A DNA stretch of 64,000 nucleotides from Acidipropionibacterium thoenii DSM 20276 (GCF_000423445.1 NZ_KE384018.1:390964-454963), one strand, 5' to 3'. Positions 55,369 to 64,000 are shown, counted from the first letter of the stretch. A program made the numbers and translations. Notes: generated from the letters alone by a model not told the origin.

Positions 55369-55896
55369 ATGGCTGGGTTCGGCAGGAGGTTGGCCTCGTA
55401 CGTCGGTCTGGTCGACGATCGGCGCTACGACGAGGACCTTCCGGATGAGGAGCTGACCCAGGAGGTCTACTCCGACGACGGCTATGAGCCCTCCTCCGTC
55501 ACCCCGATGGCCTCCCGGCGAGCTGCCTCCGGTGCCCAGCCCCAGCAGGCTGCGAACCGGCGCCCCGCCACCGCCCTGGCCGAGGTCCCGGTGGAGGAGG
55601 AGCAGTCCATCGCCGACATCAACCGGATCATGACGGTGCACCCGCGGGCCTTCAACGACGCCCGGATCATCGGGGAGCACTTCCGCGACGGGGTGCCGGT
55701 CATCATGAACCTCACCGAGATGGAGAATGACGACGCCAAGCGGCTGGTGGACTTCGCCGCCGGGCTCATTCTGGGGCTGCGTGGCACCATCGAGAAGGTG
55801 ACGAGCAAGGTCTTCCTGCTCTGCCCACGCAATGTCAACGTGACCCCTGAGGACAAGGCGCGAATCGCCGGCGAGGGATTCTTCAACCAGTCCTGA
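55369..55896 (+). CDS. sepF: Cell division protein SepF
   Basis: The product has 175 residues. MAGFGRRLASYVGLV is the membrane-binding helix, then an acidic and Gln-rich linker, and the SepF core (VHPRAFNDARIIGEHFRDGVPVIMNLTEMENDDAKRLVDFAAGL). It anchors FtsZ to the membrane. ATG 55369 has GAGGAGAG upstream; a GTG at 55339 would add ten residues. A 6-bp GAGA-loop hairpin lies at 55299-55314 in its leader. Confidence 0.95.
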   Translation: MAGFGRRLASYVGLVDDRRYDEDLPDEELTQEVYSDDGYEPSSVTPMASRRAASGAQPQQAANRRPATALAEVPVEEEQSIADINRIMTVHPRAFNDARIIGEHFRDGVPVIMNLTEMENDDAKRLVDFAAGLILGLRGTIEKVTSKVFLLCPRNVNVTPEDKARIAGEGFFNQS

Positions 55897-55923
55897 GTCC
55901 ATCACACCCGAGGAGATCTCCCC

Positions 55924-56214
55924 GTGCAGCTGGCCGGCCTCATCATTTTCTACGCTCTGCAGATCTACATGTGGATCCTGGTGGTCCGGATGATCATGTC
56001 CTGGATTCCGATGTTCTCCCGCGGATTCCAGCCTCGTGGCGGACTGGCCGTGATCTTCGAGATCGTCTACACCGTCACCGATCCGCCGGTGAGGTTCTTC
56101 GAGAGGATCGTGCCCCCACTGAGGCTCGGCGGGATCTCACTGAGCCTGGGATTCATGCTGCTCTACGTGATTCTCATCGCCGCCCAGCGAATCACGCTGA
56201 TGATCTTCTGGTGA
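55924..56214 (+). CDS. YggT family membrane protein
   Basis: The product has 96 residues with two helices (about 5-25 and 75-92). IYMWILVVRMIMSWIPMF and DPPVRFFERIVPPLRLGGISLSLGFMLLY are YggT segments. It lies in the usual place between sepF and wag31. The role is unclear; it may help membrane or division protein placement. GTG 55924 is preceded by GAGGAGATC. Confidence 0.88.
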   Translation: MQLAGLIIFYALQIYMWILVVRMIMSWIPMFSRGFQPRGGLAVIFEIVYTVTDPPVRFFERIVPPLRLGGISLSLGFMLLYVILIAAQRITLMIFW

Positions 56215-56387
56215 CAAGCCCGAACCTGAGGTTCAGGGTTGCGGTCTGTTTTCCCGGGCCGGCACCGTCTCGTGATGACGGGCCCGGCCGCGGGGAGTAG
56301 CCTAGATGAAGTCTTGTGGCGGAGTGCGCCGATTTCGGGGCGCTCGCGTCACCTGTCCAGACCGTATCCGAACTGTTGGAGTGCACA

Positions 56388-57476
56388 ATGACGCTGACCC
56401 TCGACGAGGTGCGAAGGATTCGTTTTCCGATGGCGCGACGCCCAGGTGACGGCTACCGCGCAACCGAGGTTGACGACTTCGTGGACAAGGTCGATGCCAC
56501 CTTCGCCTCGATCATCGATGAGAATGATCGTCTCAAGGCCCAGCTGGACGCCCTCAAGGGAGCCGATGGAGCCGTCGCAGGCCAGCCCGACCCCCAGGTC
56601 GCCGCGGAGAATGAGCACCTCAAGGCGCAGATCGAGGAGCTGCGGGCCCAGCAGCAGGGGGCCGGCAATATCAGTGCCGAGCTGGAGAGCTCCCGCAAGT
56701 CGCTGAACGAGGCGCAGGCCAGGATCCAGGCCTCCGAGCAGGAGAACGCCAACCTCAAGGCGCAGATCGAGCAGCTCTCCCAGGCTGCCGAGAAGTCCGG
56801 CGGCGAGGCCGCCGCCAATGCCGAGGTGGCTCGCCTGCGTGGTGAGAACAACCAGCTCCAGCAGCGTCTCGCCCAGGCCGCGGAGGCCGCCAAGTCGGCT
56901 CCCGCCGCCCAGCAGGTTGCCGCCACCGAGGGCCAGGGCAGCCCCGAGAAGGTCGTCGTCACGACTGCGGCCGAGGCCTCCCCGGCCGTCGTGCGGATGG
57001 TCGAGCTGGCCATCGCCGATGCCGAGCGGGTGGTCCACGAGGCCGAGGAGGAGGCTCGTCGCAAGACCTCCGACGCCGAGAAGAAGGCCCACGAGCACAT
57101 CGTCGACGCCCAGACCCGCGCCGAGCGGATCGAGTCGGCCGCCCGGGTCAACGCCGAGAAGATGTCCGTCGAGGCCAAGCGCAATGCCGACCAGGTCAAT
57201 ACCGACGCCCAGAACCGCCGCAATGACCTGTTCAGCCAGCTGGAGTCCGAGCGCGACGATCTGGCCGGCAAGGTCGATCAGCTGCGCTCCTTCGAGTCCA
57301 GCTACCGGGAGAACCTCGTCAGCCACCTGCGCAGCCAGGCGGAGAACATCGAGAAGGGTGTCTTCGAGCCCGGTGAGACGGCCACCCTGCTGCGTCAGGA
57401 GAATCGGGTCGCCCCCGGCTCCTCCGCCACCCCGCGGTTGGACGCCCTGATCACCGGCCGCAGCCAGCAGAACTGA
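56388..57476 (+). CDS. wag31: Polar growth and division scaffold Wag31/DivIVA
   Basis: The product has 362 residues. The N-terminal DivIVA domain is LTLDEVRRIRFPMARRPGDGYRATEVDDFVDKVD; two long coiled coils follow (about 45-165 and 190-325). It marks curved membrane at poles and septa. ATG 56388 has GGAG seven bases upstream; an ATG at 56316 lacks one. A TAGCCT -10 candidate lies at 56297-56302. It ends the dcw cluster at a strong terminator. Confidence 0.95.
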   Translation: MTLTLDEVRRIRFPMARRPGDGYRATEVDDFVDKVDATFASIIDENDRLKAQLDALKGADGAVAGQPDPQVAAENEHLKAQIEELRAQQQGAGNISAELESSRKSLNEAQARIQASEQENANLKAQIEQLSQAAEKSGGEAAANAEVARLRGENNQLQQRLAQAAEAAKSAPAAQQVAATEGQGSPEKVVVTTAAEASPAVVRMVELAIADAERVVHEAEEEARRKTSDAEKKAHEHIVDAQTRAERIESAARVNAEKMSVEAKRNADQVNTDAQNRRNDLFSQLESERDDLAGKVDQLRSFESSYRENLVSHLRSQAENIEKGVFEPGETATLLRQENRVAPGSSATPRLDALITGRSQQN

Positions 57477-57498
57477 CGGCTCGCCAGCAACCAGACGG

Positions 57499-57530
57499 CA
57501 CCGGCCCCTCCTGACAAGGAGGGGCCGGTG
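57499..57530 (+). terminator. Intrinsic terminator after wag31
   Basis: A perfect 14-bp stem with a GACA loop (57499-57512 and 57517-57530), GC-rich, followed by TTGCGT. It ends the dcw cluster transcription. Confidence 0.85.
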
Positions 57531-57634
57531 TTGCGTCCACCCACAGCTGGCGGCGGGTGTATCGTCTGCGCACAGTTCATCGCCCGCTGGTCATGCCAGG
57601 CCGGGCGGCTGGCACCAGGATGGAGAGACCAGAG

Positions 57635-58069
57635 ATGTCGCAGCACGATGCTGAGGTCCGCGATACCCGAATCGCGGCCTCACTGCCAGTCCGGGATGGC
57701 GACGAGCCGTGGACCGCGGAGGAGGTGGCCGAGGTGATCGGCACCCTGCAGTCCGATGTCACCCGGATGGCCCGCAACCTGGCAGCAGCCCAGGACAACC
57801 TCGCCGACCTGATGAGCGAGGGCTCGGACGGGGCGGGCAAGGACCCGGTCGATGTCGGCTCCTCCCAGTTCGAGCGGGACCAGGAGATGTCCCTGACCCA
57901 CAACGCCCAGTTGGTCTACGACCAGTCGAAGCTGGCTCTCAAGATGCTCGACGAGGGCACCTACGGAACCTGCGAGGTGTGCGGTAAGCCGCTCGGCAAG
58001 GCCCGGCTGCAGGCCTTTCCCAGGGCCACCATGTGCGTGGCCTGCAAGCAGCGGGAAGAGCGCCGGTGA
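57635..58069 (+). CDS. DksA/TraR-family zinc finger protein
   Basis: The product has 144 residues. A helical N-terminal half (VAEVIGTLQSDVTRMARNLAAAQDNL) precedes a four-Cys finger: Cys113, Cys116, Cys134, Cys137 (CEVCGKPLGKARLQAFPRATMCVAC). Such proteins bind the RNA polymerase secondary channel. ATG 57635 follows GGAGAG by seven bases; ATG 57620 is possible. The stop overlaps lspA as GTGA. Confidence 0.88.
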   Translation: MSQHDAEVRDTRIAASLPVRDGDEPWTAEEVAEVIGTLQSDVTRMARNLAAAQDNLADLMSEGSDGAGKDPVDVGSSQFERDQEMSLTHNAQLVYDQSKLALKMLDEGTYGTCEVCGKPLGKARLQAFPRATMCVACKQREERR

Positions 58070-58611
58070 GCCCACGCCGCAACGCCGTGCTGGAGAACAC
58101 TCGGCTGCGTCGGTGGCGGGTCGTGATGGTGCTCATCGCGATCGGCGGACTTCTCCTCGACCAGCTCGTCAAGGCGCTGGCGGTGGCTCGGCTGGACCCC
58201 GATGACCCGCCGGTGCTGTTCGGCGGTCTGTTGAGACTGCAGCTGCTGCGCAACTCCGGGGCCGCCTTCTCGATGGGCTCGGGGGCCACCGTCGTGATCA
58301 GCTGTTTCGGGATCCTCGTGCTGGTGGTGGTGATCGGCTGGGTCGCCCCCAGAGTCCGCCGCCGATGGACCCTGGTGGCCACCGGAATGCTGATGGCAGG
58401 TATCTCGGGCAACCTCACCGACCGGCTGCTGCGGGCCCCCGGGCCGCTGCGCGGCCATGTCGTCGACCTCTTCGCGCTGCCGCACTTCGCGATCTTCAAT
58501 GTCGCCGACATGTTCATCACCGTCACCGCGGTGCTGGTGGTGGTGGCGACCCTGTTCGGCGGGGACGAGGCGACTGCCGGCGACGCCGGGACCGGCGAGG
58601 CCGGCCGATGA
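58066..58611 (+). CDS. lspA: Lipoprotein signal peptidase
   Basis: The product has 181 residues with four helices. It cuts prolipoproteins in the membrane. NSGAAFSMG at 63-71, Asp119 in GNLTDR and Asp148 in FNVADMF are the catalytic aspartate motifs. The GTG start overlaps the dksA-like gene; the stop overlaps rluD. This three-gene order is usual in actinobacteria. Confidence 0.95.
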   Translation: MSPRRNAVLENTRLRRWRVVMVLIAIGGLLLDQLVKALAVARLDPDDPPVLFGGLLRLQLLRNSGAAFSMGSGATVVISCFGILVLVVVIGWVAPRVRRRWTLVATGMLMAGISGNLTDRLLRAPGPLRGHVVDLFALPHFAIFNVADMFITVTAVLVVVATLFGGDEATAGDAGTGEAGR

Positions 58612-59543
58612 GCGTGCTGCTGGTCCCTGACGGGTTGGACGGCAGCCGGCTGGACGCCGCCGCGGCCCGGATGACCGGCGTCTCCCGGTCGAGGATCGTC
58701 GACCTCATCGAGGAGCAGAAGGTCCTGCTGGACGGCCGGCCGGTCACCCGGGCCGCCACCCGGGTACTGGCCGGCCAGATGCTGGAGGTGGACCTCTCGG
58801 TGCCCCGGCCGGCGGCCGCGGTGACCCCCCGGCTGGCGGCCGGAATGGGCATCATCCATGACGACTCCGACATCATCGTCGTCGACAAGCCCGCCGGGGT
58901 CGCCGCCCATCCCTCCCTGGGGTGGGACGGCCCCAGCGTGGTGGAGCATCTGGCCGCCGCGGGTTTCGCGATCTCGACCAGCGGCGCCGCCGAACGGCAG
59001 GGCATCGTCTCCAGGCTGGACGTCGGCACCTCAGGTGTGATGGTGGTCGCCAAGAGCGAGCGCGCCTACACCCTTCTCAAGCGTGCCTTCCGCGATCGCA
59101 CCGTCGACAAGCGCTATCTGGCCCTGGTGCAGGGCCACCCCGATCCTTTCGAGGGGACCATCGACGCACCGATCGGGCGCCACCCGGGTCATGACTGGAA
59201 GATGGCAGTGGTCGAGGGAGGCCGGCACTCGGTCACCGACTACCAGACCCTGGAGGCATTCCGCGCCACCAGCCTGCTCAAGGTGCACCTGGAGACCGGC
59301 CGCACCCACCAGATCCGGGTCCACATGGCCGCCGTCGGCCACCCCTGCTGCGGGGATCCGCTGTACGGCTGCGATCCCGTGCTGGCCGCCGAACTGGGCC
59401 TGGACAGGCAGTGGTTGCACGCTGCCGAACTGTCCTTCGCCCATCCGGGATCGGGGGAGTGGATGACCTTCACCAGCCCCCTGCCGGCCGATCTGCAGCA
59501 TGCTCTGGATGTGGTGAGACGCGGAAACGAGCGCCAGGCATGA
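58608..59543 (+). CDS. rluD: 23S rRNA pseudouridine synthase, RluD type
   Basis: The product has 311 residues. An S4-like N-terminal part ([23 protein letters not shown]) precedes the synthase: [30 protein letters not shown] with catalytic Asp138, and [23 protein letters not shown]. It modifies uridines in 23S rRNA. ATG 58608 overlaps lspA. Confidence 0.93.
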   Translation: MSVLLVPDGLDGSRLDAAAARMTGVSRSRIVDLIEEQKVLLDGRPVTRAATRVLAGQMLEVDLSVPRPAAAVTPRLAAGMGIIHDDSDIIVVDKPAGVAAHPSLGWDGPSVVEHLAAAGFAISTSGAAERQGIVSRLDVGTSGVMVVAKSERAYTLLKRAFRDRTVDKRYLALVQGHPDPFEGTIDAPIGRHPGHDWKMAVVEGGRHSVTDYQTLEAFRATSLLKVHLETGRTHQIRVHMAAVGHPCCGDPLYGCDPVLAAELGLDRQWLHAAELSFAHPGSGEWMTFTSPLPADLQHALDVVRRGNERQA

Positions 59544-59641
59544 GCGTGAAACATGGTGCACGGTGTCGGCCCCGGTGGCGGACGATGGTGCAGCAGGCCC
59601 CGTTGGGAGACAGCAGGTTAGGGACCGCGAAGGCCTCACGG

Positions 59642-59647
59642 TAGAGT
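59642..59647 (+). promoter_or_regulatory. -10 hexamer TAGAGT, leaderless promoter of pyk
   Basis: TAGAGT, seven bases (TTCTTTTC region), then GTG at 59655. There is no ribosome binding site before the GTG. Confidence 0.55.
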
Positions 59648-59654
59648 TCTTTTC

Positions 59655-61079
59655 GTGCGTAGAGCGAAGATAGTGAATACCCTCGGGCCTGCTGTTGAGA
59701 GCCACGACGGAATGAAGGAGCTCATGGAGGCCGGCATGAATGTCGCCCGCCTCAACATGAGCCACGGAGACTACGAAGAGCACCAGCGTCGCCTCGACCT
59801 GGTCCGCTCGGTGAGCGCCGAACTCGGCCTCAATATCGCGGCCCTGGGCGATCTCCAGGGACCGAAGATCCGTACCGGGGTCTTCGAGAAGGCCGAGGGC
59901 CAGTCCAACGGCAAGATCATCCTCAAGCGTGGTGACAAGTTCACCATCACCATCGATGACATCATCGGTAACCAGGAGCGCGTCTCCACCACATTCAAGG
60001 GCCTGCCGGGAGACTGCAACCCCGGCGATGTCATCCTCATCGACGACGGCAACGTCTCCCTGAAGGTGCTGTCGGTCACCGACACCGACGTCAACTGCGA
60101 GTGCATCGTCCCCGGAGCGGTCTCCGACCACAAGGGCATCAACCTGCCCGGCGTCCCGGTCTCCCTGCCGGCCATGACCGAGAAGGACGAGGAGAACCTG
60201 CGCTGGTGCCTGGGAGTCGGCATCGACCTCATCGCGCTGTCCTTCGTGCGTCACGGTTCTGACGTCGACCGGGTCCACCAGATCATGGATGAGGAGGGCC
60301 GTCGGGTCCCCGTCATCGCCAAGCTGGAGAAGCCCCAGGCCATCGAGAACCTCGACTCCATCATCGACTCCTTCGACGCCGTGATGGTCGCCCGTGGTGA
60401 CATGGCCGTCGAGTGTCCGCTCGAGGAGGTCCCGCTGATCCAGAAGACCATCATCGAGAAGGCCCGTCTGCAGGCCAAGCCGGTGATCGTCGCCACCCAG
60501 ATGCTCGAGTCGATGATCCACGCCCCGCGCCCCACGCGCGCCGAGGCCGCCGACGTCGCCAACGCCATCCTGGACGGCGCCGACGGCGTGATGACATCCG
60601 CCGAGACCTCCGTGGGTGACTACCCGGGCGAGACCGTGCGCACCATGGCCCGCATCGTGGAGTCCACCGAGGCCCACGGCCTGGACAAGATCGCCCCGAT
60701 CGACTGGGCCCCGCACACCACCGGTGGCATCATCTCCAAGGCTGCCGCCGAGATCGCCGAGCGTGCCGAGGCGAAGTACATCGTCTCCTTCACCAAGTCC
60801 GGCGACACCGCCAAGCGGATCTCCCGGCTGCGTCCGGCCACCCCGATGCTGGTCTTCACCCCCGACGTGGTGACCACCAAGACCCTGGCCTGGAGCTGGG
60901 GGGTCAATGCCGTCGTCACTCCCGTGTTCAAGAATGCCGACGAGCTGCACGTCTGGGTCAATGACTACATCCGCGACAACTCGCTGGCCGAGATCGGTGA
61001 TCGTGTCGTGGTGGTCTCGGGTTCCCCGATGGACATCCCCGGCAAGACCAACGACATCCGGGTGCTGAGGATCAAGTGA
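59655..61079 (+). CDS. pyk: Pyruvate kinase
   Basis: The product has 474 residues. It makes ATP and pyruvate from phosphoenolpyruvate. RRAKIVNTLGPAVESHDGMKELMEAGMNVARLNMSHG, LGDLQGPKIRTG, ALSFVRHGSDV, VIAKLEKPQAIENLDSII, MVARGDMAVE and VATQMLESMI are conserved; the C-terminal allosteric domain is complete. The usual ARNTTG-type first residues are shortened. A leaderless GTG start is likely. Confidence 0.97.
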   Translation: MRRAKIVNTLGPAVESHDGMKELMEAGMNVARLNMSHGDYEEHQRRLDLVRSVSAELGLNIAALGDLQGPKIRTGVFEKAEGQSNGKIILKRGDKFTITIDDIIGNQERVSTTFKGLPGDCNPGDVILIDDGNVSLKVLSVTDTDVNCECIVPGAVSDHKGINLPGVPVSLPAMTEKDEENLRWCLGVGIDLIALSFVRHGSDVDRVHQIMDEEGRRVPVIAKLEKPQAIENLDSIIDSFDAVMVARGDMAVECPLEEVPLIQKTIIEKARLQAKPVIVATQMLESMIHAPRPTRAEAADVANAILDGADGVMTSAETSVGDYPGETVRTMARIVESTEAHGLDKIAPIDWAPHTTGGIISKAAAEIAERAEAKYIVSFTKSGDTAKRISRLRPATPMLVFTPDVVTTKTLAWSWGVNAVVTPVFKNADELHVWVNDYIRDNSLAEIGDRVVVVSGSPMDIPGKTNDIRVLRIK

Positions 61080-61120
61080 ACAACTGAGTCCCATGATCCG
61101 ATGAGATCGTGAGAGCACGA

Positions 61121-61150
61121 GGGGCGGGCACCGGATCCGGTGCCCGCCCC
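61121..61150. terminator. Palindromic terminator between pyk and tRNA-Leu
   Basis: A perfect 30-bp palindrome (13-bp stems around GATC), followed by TTCGTCAT on the plus strand and a similar run on the other. It likely ends both pyk and the convergent tRNA transcript. Confidence 0.85.
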
Positions 61151-61162
61151 TTCGTCATGTCG

Positions 61163-61248
61163 TGGTGCCCGAGAGGGGAGTCGAACCCCTACGCCCTTTC
61201 AGACAGCGCATTTTGAGTGCGCCGCGTCTACCATTCCGCCACTCGGGC
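61163..61248 (-). tRNA. tRNA-Leu, anticodon CAA
   Basis: The minus strand gives an 86-base type II tRNA: 7-bp acceptor stem GCCCGAG/CTCGGGC, D arm with GGCGGAATGGTAGACGC, anticodon stem GCGCA/TGCGC with loop CTCAAAA (CAA, reads UUG), a long variable arm, T arm GGGGTTCGACTCCCC, and an encoded CCA end. Confidence 0.96.
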
Positions 61249-61376
61249 CGCGTCGGCCATTGTGTCACATCCGCCCCGATGTGCAGAACGACTGCCCAAT
61301 CGTGCGCCGAGTAGGAGCTTCGCTGTATGCTGGGCAGGCAAATGTGTCAGCGTCCGAGATGCAAGGAAGCACCACC

Positions 61377-62030
61377 GTGGGTAACAATCCGAGTTTCGAT
61401 CCAGAGGATGCCGGCAGTGGTGCGACGTCCGATTCCAGCAGTCGCCCCCGTGTCGTGGTGGCCGAGGACGAGGCGCTGATCCGGCTGGATCTCACCGAAC
61501 TTCTCGAGGAGCACGGCTACCAGGTGGTCGGCCAGGCCAGCGACGGCGAGGAGGCCGTCGCACTGGCGACCGAGCTGGAACCGGATCTGGTCGTGATGGA
61601 CGTCAAGATGCCCAAGATGGATGGCATCACAGCAGCCGACAAGATCGCCGAGGACCGGATCTGCGCCGTCGTGATGCTCACCGCCTTCAGCCAGCGGGAT
61701 CTCATCGAGAGAGCCAAGGAAGCCGGCGCGATGGCCTACGTCGTCAAGCCCTTCGACGCCTCCGATGTCGTCCCCGCCATCGAGATCGCGCTGGCCCGGT
61801 TCGCCGAGATCCGCGCCGTCGAGGACGAGGTCAGCGACCTGGAGGAGAGGCTGGAGTCCCGCAAGGTCGTCGACCAGGCCAAGGGCATCCTGCAGAGCAG
61901 CCTGGGGCTCACCGAGCCGGAGGCCTTCCGCTGGATCCAGAAGACCGCGATGGACCTGCGCAAGCCGATGCGCGAGGTCGCCCAGGGGGTCATCGCGCAC
62001 GACGGTGGGCGCGACCGGCCCCGCAAGTGA
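61377..62030 (+). CDS. pdtaR: Response regulator with ANTAR RNA-binding output (PdtaR-like)
   Basis: The product has 217 residues. A receiver domain (VVVAEDEALIRLDLTELL, phospho-Asp75 in VVMDVKMPKMDG, KPFD) is followed by an ANTAR domain, about 155-210 (RKVVDQAKGILQ, GLTEPEAFRWIQKTAMD). It should act as an antiterminator that binds paired RNA hairpins. GTG 61377 has AAGGAA eight bases upstream; ATG 61359 is possible. The sensor kinase is not in the window. Confidence 0.93.
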   Translation: MGNNPSFDPEDAGSGATSDSSSRPRVVVAEDEALIRLDLTELLEEHGYQVVGQASDGEEAVALATELEPDLVVMDVKMPKMDGITAADKIAEDRICAVVMLTAFSQRDLIERAKEAGAMAYVVKPFDASDVVPAIEIALARFAEIRAVEDEVSDLEERLESRKVVDQAKGILQSSLGLTEPEAFRWIQKTAMDLRKPMREVAQGVIAHDGGRDRPRK

Positions 62031-62042
62031 GCCCTGCCGGAG

Positions 62043-62462
62043 TCAGCTCTCGATGATCTGACAGCTCACCCGGCCCACCGCGCAGACCCGGCCCTCGTCG
62101 TCGTGGATGGTCACCTCATGGGTGGTGGTGTGGCGCCCCAGGTGCATCGCGATCGCGGTGCCGGTCATGGTGTCGCCATGCGGGGAGCGCAGATGGGAGA
62201 CGTTCAGCTCGGTGCCGACCGCCCACTTGCCCATGCTGCGTCCATGGGCCATCGCCGCCAGTGATCCGGCGGTCTCCACCAGCACCCCCGACGCCCCGCC
62301 GTGCCACAGCCCGGTCGGCTGGGTGTTGCCCCTCAGCGGGGCGCTCACCACGCAGCGAGCGGGGCTGATCTCATGGACCTTCACACCCAGCTTGTCGTCC
62401 AGCGGGCTCACCAGCTCGGCGAGCCAGTCGGGAAGTTCTTCACCGGGGATCGCATATGTCAT
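62043..62462 (-). CDS. Hotdog-fold thioesterase (PaaI/DUF4442-like)
   Basis: The product has 139 residues. The hotdog core is RCVVSAPLRGNTQPTGLWHGGASGVLVETAGSLAAM, with HGG at the substrate loop, then HLGRHTTTHEVTIHDDEGRVCAVGRVSCQII. It likely hydrolyses an acyl- or aryl-CoA. ATG 62462 is chosen because it clears the divergent cobF promoter. Mycobacteria also carry a thioesterase in this polA neighbourhood. Confidence 0.85.
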   Translation of the reverse strand: MTYAIPGEELPDWLAELVSPLDDKLGVKVHEISPARCVVSAPLRGNTQPTGLWHGGASGVLVETAGSLAAMAHGRSMGKWAVGTELNVSHLRSPHGDTMTGTAIAMHLGRHTTTHEVTIHDDEGRVCAVGRVSCQIIES

Positions 62463-62497
62463 GAGGCCAACACTGGCACAGCGGCTCAGGGGGTGCA

Positions 62498-62503
62498 TAT
62501 CGT
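62498..62503 (+). promoter_or_regulatory. -10-like hexamer TATCGT, leaderless promoter of cobF
   Basis: TATCGT, seven bases, then ATG at 62511. The 48-bp gap to the divergent thioesterase gene holds both promoters. Confidence 0.45.
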
Positions 62504-62510
62504 GTCCAGC

Positions 62511-63269
62511 ATGACTGGAGAGCTGGTACTGATCGGGATCGGCGCGGGGAACCCCGAGTGGGTGACCCTGGCCGCGGTCAGAGCCATCCAGCAGCTCGAT
62601 GTGCTCTTCGTCGTGGTCAAGGAGAAGGAGCTCGACGAGTTCGTCGAGGTCCGCCGCCGGATCGTCGCCGCCCACCGCGTCGAGCCGCTGCGCACCGTCG
62701 AACTGCACGATCCGCCCCGCCCATGGCGCTCGGCCCCCGACTACCCGGCCGCAGTGCGCACCTGGCGGTCCCAGCGCACCCGTCAGTGGGGGGAGGCCGT
62801 CGCCGCCGAGCTGGGCCCGGGCCAGACCGGCGGATTCCTGGTGTGGGGGGACCCCTCCCTCTACGAGAGCACCCTGGCAGTCGTCAAGGAGCTGGTGGCC
62901 TGCTCCGGCCAGCAGATCTCGGTGCGGGTGATCCCCGGCATCAGCAGCGTGCTGGCGCTGGCCGCCGCCCACCAGATCCCGCTCAACCGGCAGGGCCGAG
63001 CCGTCGTCATCGAACCTGCCCGACTGCTGGCCGACGGGATGCCGGCAGGGGTCGACGACGTCGTCGCGATGCTCGACGGCCACCAGACCTTTGCCACGAT
63101 CGACCCGGCGGGCCTGGACATCTACTGGGGGGCCTACCTCGGCAGTGACGACCAGATCCTCATCTCCGGGGATCTCGCCACCGTCCGCCAGCAGATCCTC
63201 GAGGCCCGGGCCGCAGCAGTCGAGCGCAAGGGCTGGATCTTCGACAGCTACCTGTTGAGGCGGCGCTAG
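62511..63269 (+). CDS. cobF: Precorrin-6A synthase (deacetylating)
   Basis: The product has 252 residues. It is a SAM-dependent methyltransferase: LVLIGIGAGNPEWVTLAAVRAI, then WGDPSLYESTLAVVKEL and VIPGISSVLALAAAHQIPLN, the tetrapyrrole methylase motifs. It methylates C1 of precorrin-5 and removes the acetyl group in aerobic cobalamin synthesis. It stands apart from other cob genes here. The C terminus includes WGAYLGSDDQILISGDL, typical of CobF. Confidence 0.92.
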   Translation: MTGELVLIGIGAGNPEWVTLAAVRAIQQLDVLFVVVKEKELDEFVEVRRRIVAAHRVEPLRTVELHDPPRPWRSAPDYPAAVRTWRSQRTRQWGEAVAAELGPGQTGGFLVWGDPSLYESTLAVVKELVACSGQQISVRVIPGISSVLALAAAHQIPLNRQGRAVVIEPARLLADGMPAGVDDVVAMLDGHQTFATIDPAGLDIYWGAYLGSDDQILISGDLATVRQQILEARAAAVERKGWIFDSYLLRRR

Positions 63270-63306
63270 CCGTACCCGCTCGCCGGGAACTGTCACCGCC
63301 CCCCGC

Positions 63307-63312
63307 TAGAGT
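63307..63312 (+). promoter_or_regulatory. -10 hexamer TAGAGT, leaderless promoter of polA
   Basis: TAGAGT, seven bases, then ATG at 63320; same hexamer and spacing as at pyk. Confidence 0.55.
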
Positions 63313-63319
63313 CGGGACC

Positions 63320-64000
63320 ATGAGTGAGACCTCCGGTGGAACCCTGCTGATCCTCGACGGTCACTCGATGGCCTTCCGGGCCTTCTTCGCCCTGCCGGTG
63401 GACAACTTCGCCACCAGCACCGGCCAGCACACCAATGCGGTCTACGGATTCGTCTCGATGCTGGTCAATCTGCTGCGCGAGGAGCGGCCCAGCCATGTCG
63501 CGGTGGCCTTCGACCTGGCCGGCGGCACCTTCCGCACCGTGGAGTACGGCGACTACAAGGGCGGGCGGGCCGCGATACCGCCCGAGTTCCCCGGCCAGAT
63601 CGATCTCATCAAGGAGGTCCTGGACGCCCTCAACATCGTCCACCTCGAGAAGCCCGACTACGAGGCCGACGACATCCTGGCCACCATGGCGACCAGGGCC
63701 ACCCGGGCCGGGATGAGGACCCTGGTGGTCTCCGGCGATCGTGACGCCATCCAGCTGGTCGACGACCACGTCACCCTGCTCTACCCCCGCAAGGGAGTCT
63801 CCGACCTGCTCCGGCTGGACCCCGAGGCGGTCGAGGAGAAGTACCTGGTGGCACCCCAGCGCTACCCCGAGCTAGCAGCCCTGGTCGGCGAGAGCGCCGA
63901 CAACCTGCCCGGGGTCCCCGGCGTCGGCCCCAAGACCGCCGCGAAGTGGCTGGCCGGCTTCGACGGTCTGGAGAATCTCATCCGCGAGGCCGACTCGGTC
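63320..64000 (+). CDS. polA: DNA polymerase I, N-terminal part (cut by the window edge)
   Basis: The first 227 residues are visible and cover most of the 5'-3' exonuclease domain: LLILDGHSMAFRAFFAL, VAFDLAGGTFR, YEADDILATMA, VVSGDRDAIQLVDD and the helix-hairpin-helix region SADNLPGVPGVGPKTAAKWL. The enzyme removes RNA primers and repairs DNA. The frame is still open at base 64000. Confidence 0.96.
   Translation, partial: MSETSGGTLLILDGHSMAFRAFFALPVDNFATSTGQHTNAVYGFVSMLVNLLREERPSHVAVAFDLAGGTFRTVEYGDYKGGRAAIPPEFPGQIDLIKEVLDALNIVHLEKPDYEADDILATMATRATRAGMRTLVVSGDRDAIQLVDDHVTLLYPRKGVSDLLRLDPEAVEEKYLVAPQRYPELAALVGESADNLPGVPGVGPKTAAKWLAGFDGLENLIREADSV

Noticed and set aside
59031-61118. A 695-codon open frame on the minus strand opposite pyk and rluD
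   Set aside because: It is antisense to two well supported genes and its translation is a Gly/Asp/Leu-rich shadow without domains.

Overview
This window is high-GC actinobacterial chromosome, densely packed and almost entirely core genes. The FtsW/SepF/Wag31 division set, WhiB2, DUF3039, DUF3040, DUF3499, DUF5719, an ANTAR regulator and many GTG or leaderless starts all point to Actinomycetota. The feo operon, cobF and the overall gene set suggest Propionibacteriaceae, perhaps near Acidipropionibacterium. The family is an inference from gene content, not from any alignment. I saw no CRISPR array, phage, transposon, integrase or defence island. No gene-free stretch exceeds 300 bp; the longest, 61080-61376, holds a terminator, a tRNA and the pdtaR leader.

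Layout. (1) 1-14.6 kb: the end of purK and purE, then an envelope block that resembles the mycobacterial whiB2 neighbourhood: LCP ligase, ExoA-like glycosyltransferase, TIGR03089 protein, mannose-1-phosphate guanylyltransferase, whiB2, a giant membrane glycosyltransferase coupled to a DUF5719 protein, a zincin-like protein, DUF3499, Trm112-like, SIS/TobH-like, a cation efflux protein and aroQ. The phosphomannomutase and manA usually found there are missing. (2) 14.4-20.9 kb: DUF3039, an RDD protein, malQ, hup (HU), pncB, clpS and DUF2017. (3) 20.9-23.7 kb: an iron-regulated feoA-feoB-feoC operon behind a near-consensus DtxR/IdeR box. (4) 23.7-28.8 kb: murI, rph, rdgB, thyA, folA and a dinB with an extra C-terminal domain. 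(5) 28.8-34.4 kb: a gcvT-gcvH-gcvP operon on the minus strand, then DUF3040 and an excalibur protein. (6) 34.4-38.8 kb: a moxR-DUF58-transglutaminase operon on the minus strand. (7) 39.0-57.5 kb: the complete dcw cluster, mraZ-rsmH-ftsL-ftsI-murE-murF-mraY-murD-ftsW-murG-murC-ftsQ-ftsZ-pgeF-sepF-yggT-wag31, with no yggS between pgeF and sepF. (8) 57.6-64 kb: dksA-like-lspA-rluD, pyk, tRNA-Leu(CAA), pdtaR, a thioesterase, cobF and the start of polA.

How it works together. The dcw cluster makes lipid II (MurE, MurF, MraY, MurD, MurG, MurC) and places it at the septum (FtsL, FtsI, FtsW, FtsQ, FtsZ, SepF, Wag31), with MraZ as likely autoregulator. The first block supplies GDP-mannose and envelope glycan transfer next to the division regulator WhiB2. 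Many genes translate in ATGA/GTGA overlaps. About a dozen promoters show a -10 hexamer 6-8 nt before the start codon, which implies leaderless mRNAs.

I did not find a clearly new multi-gene system. The best leads are the tandem hairpin repeat over the hup ribosome binding site, a Tudor-like domain at the end of DinB, the cysteine-rich Feo proteins, the giant glycosyltransferase/DUF5719 pair, and a long inverted repeat between mraZ and rsmH.
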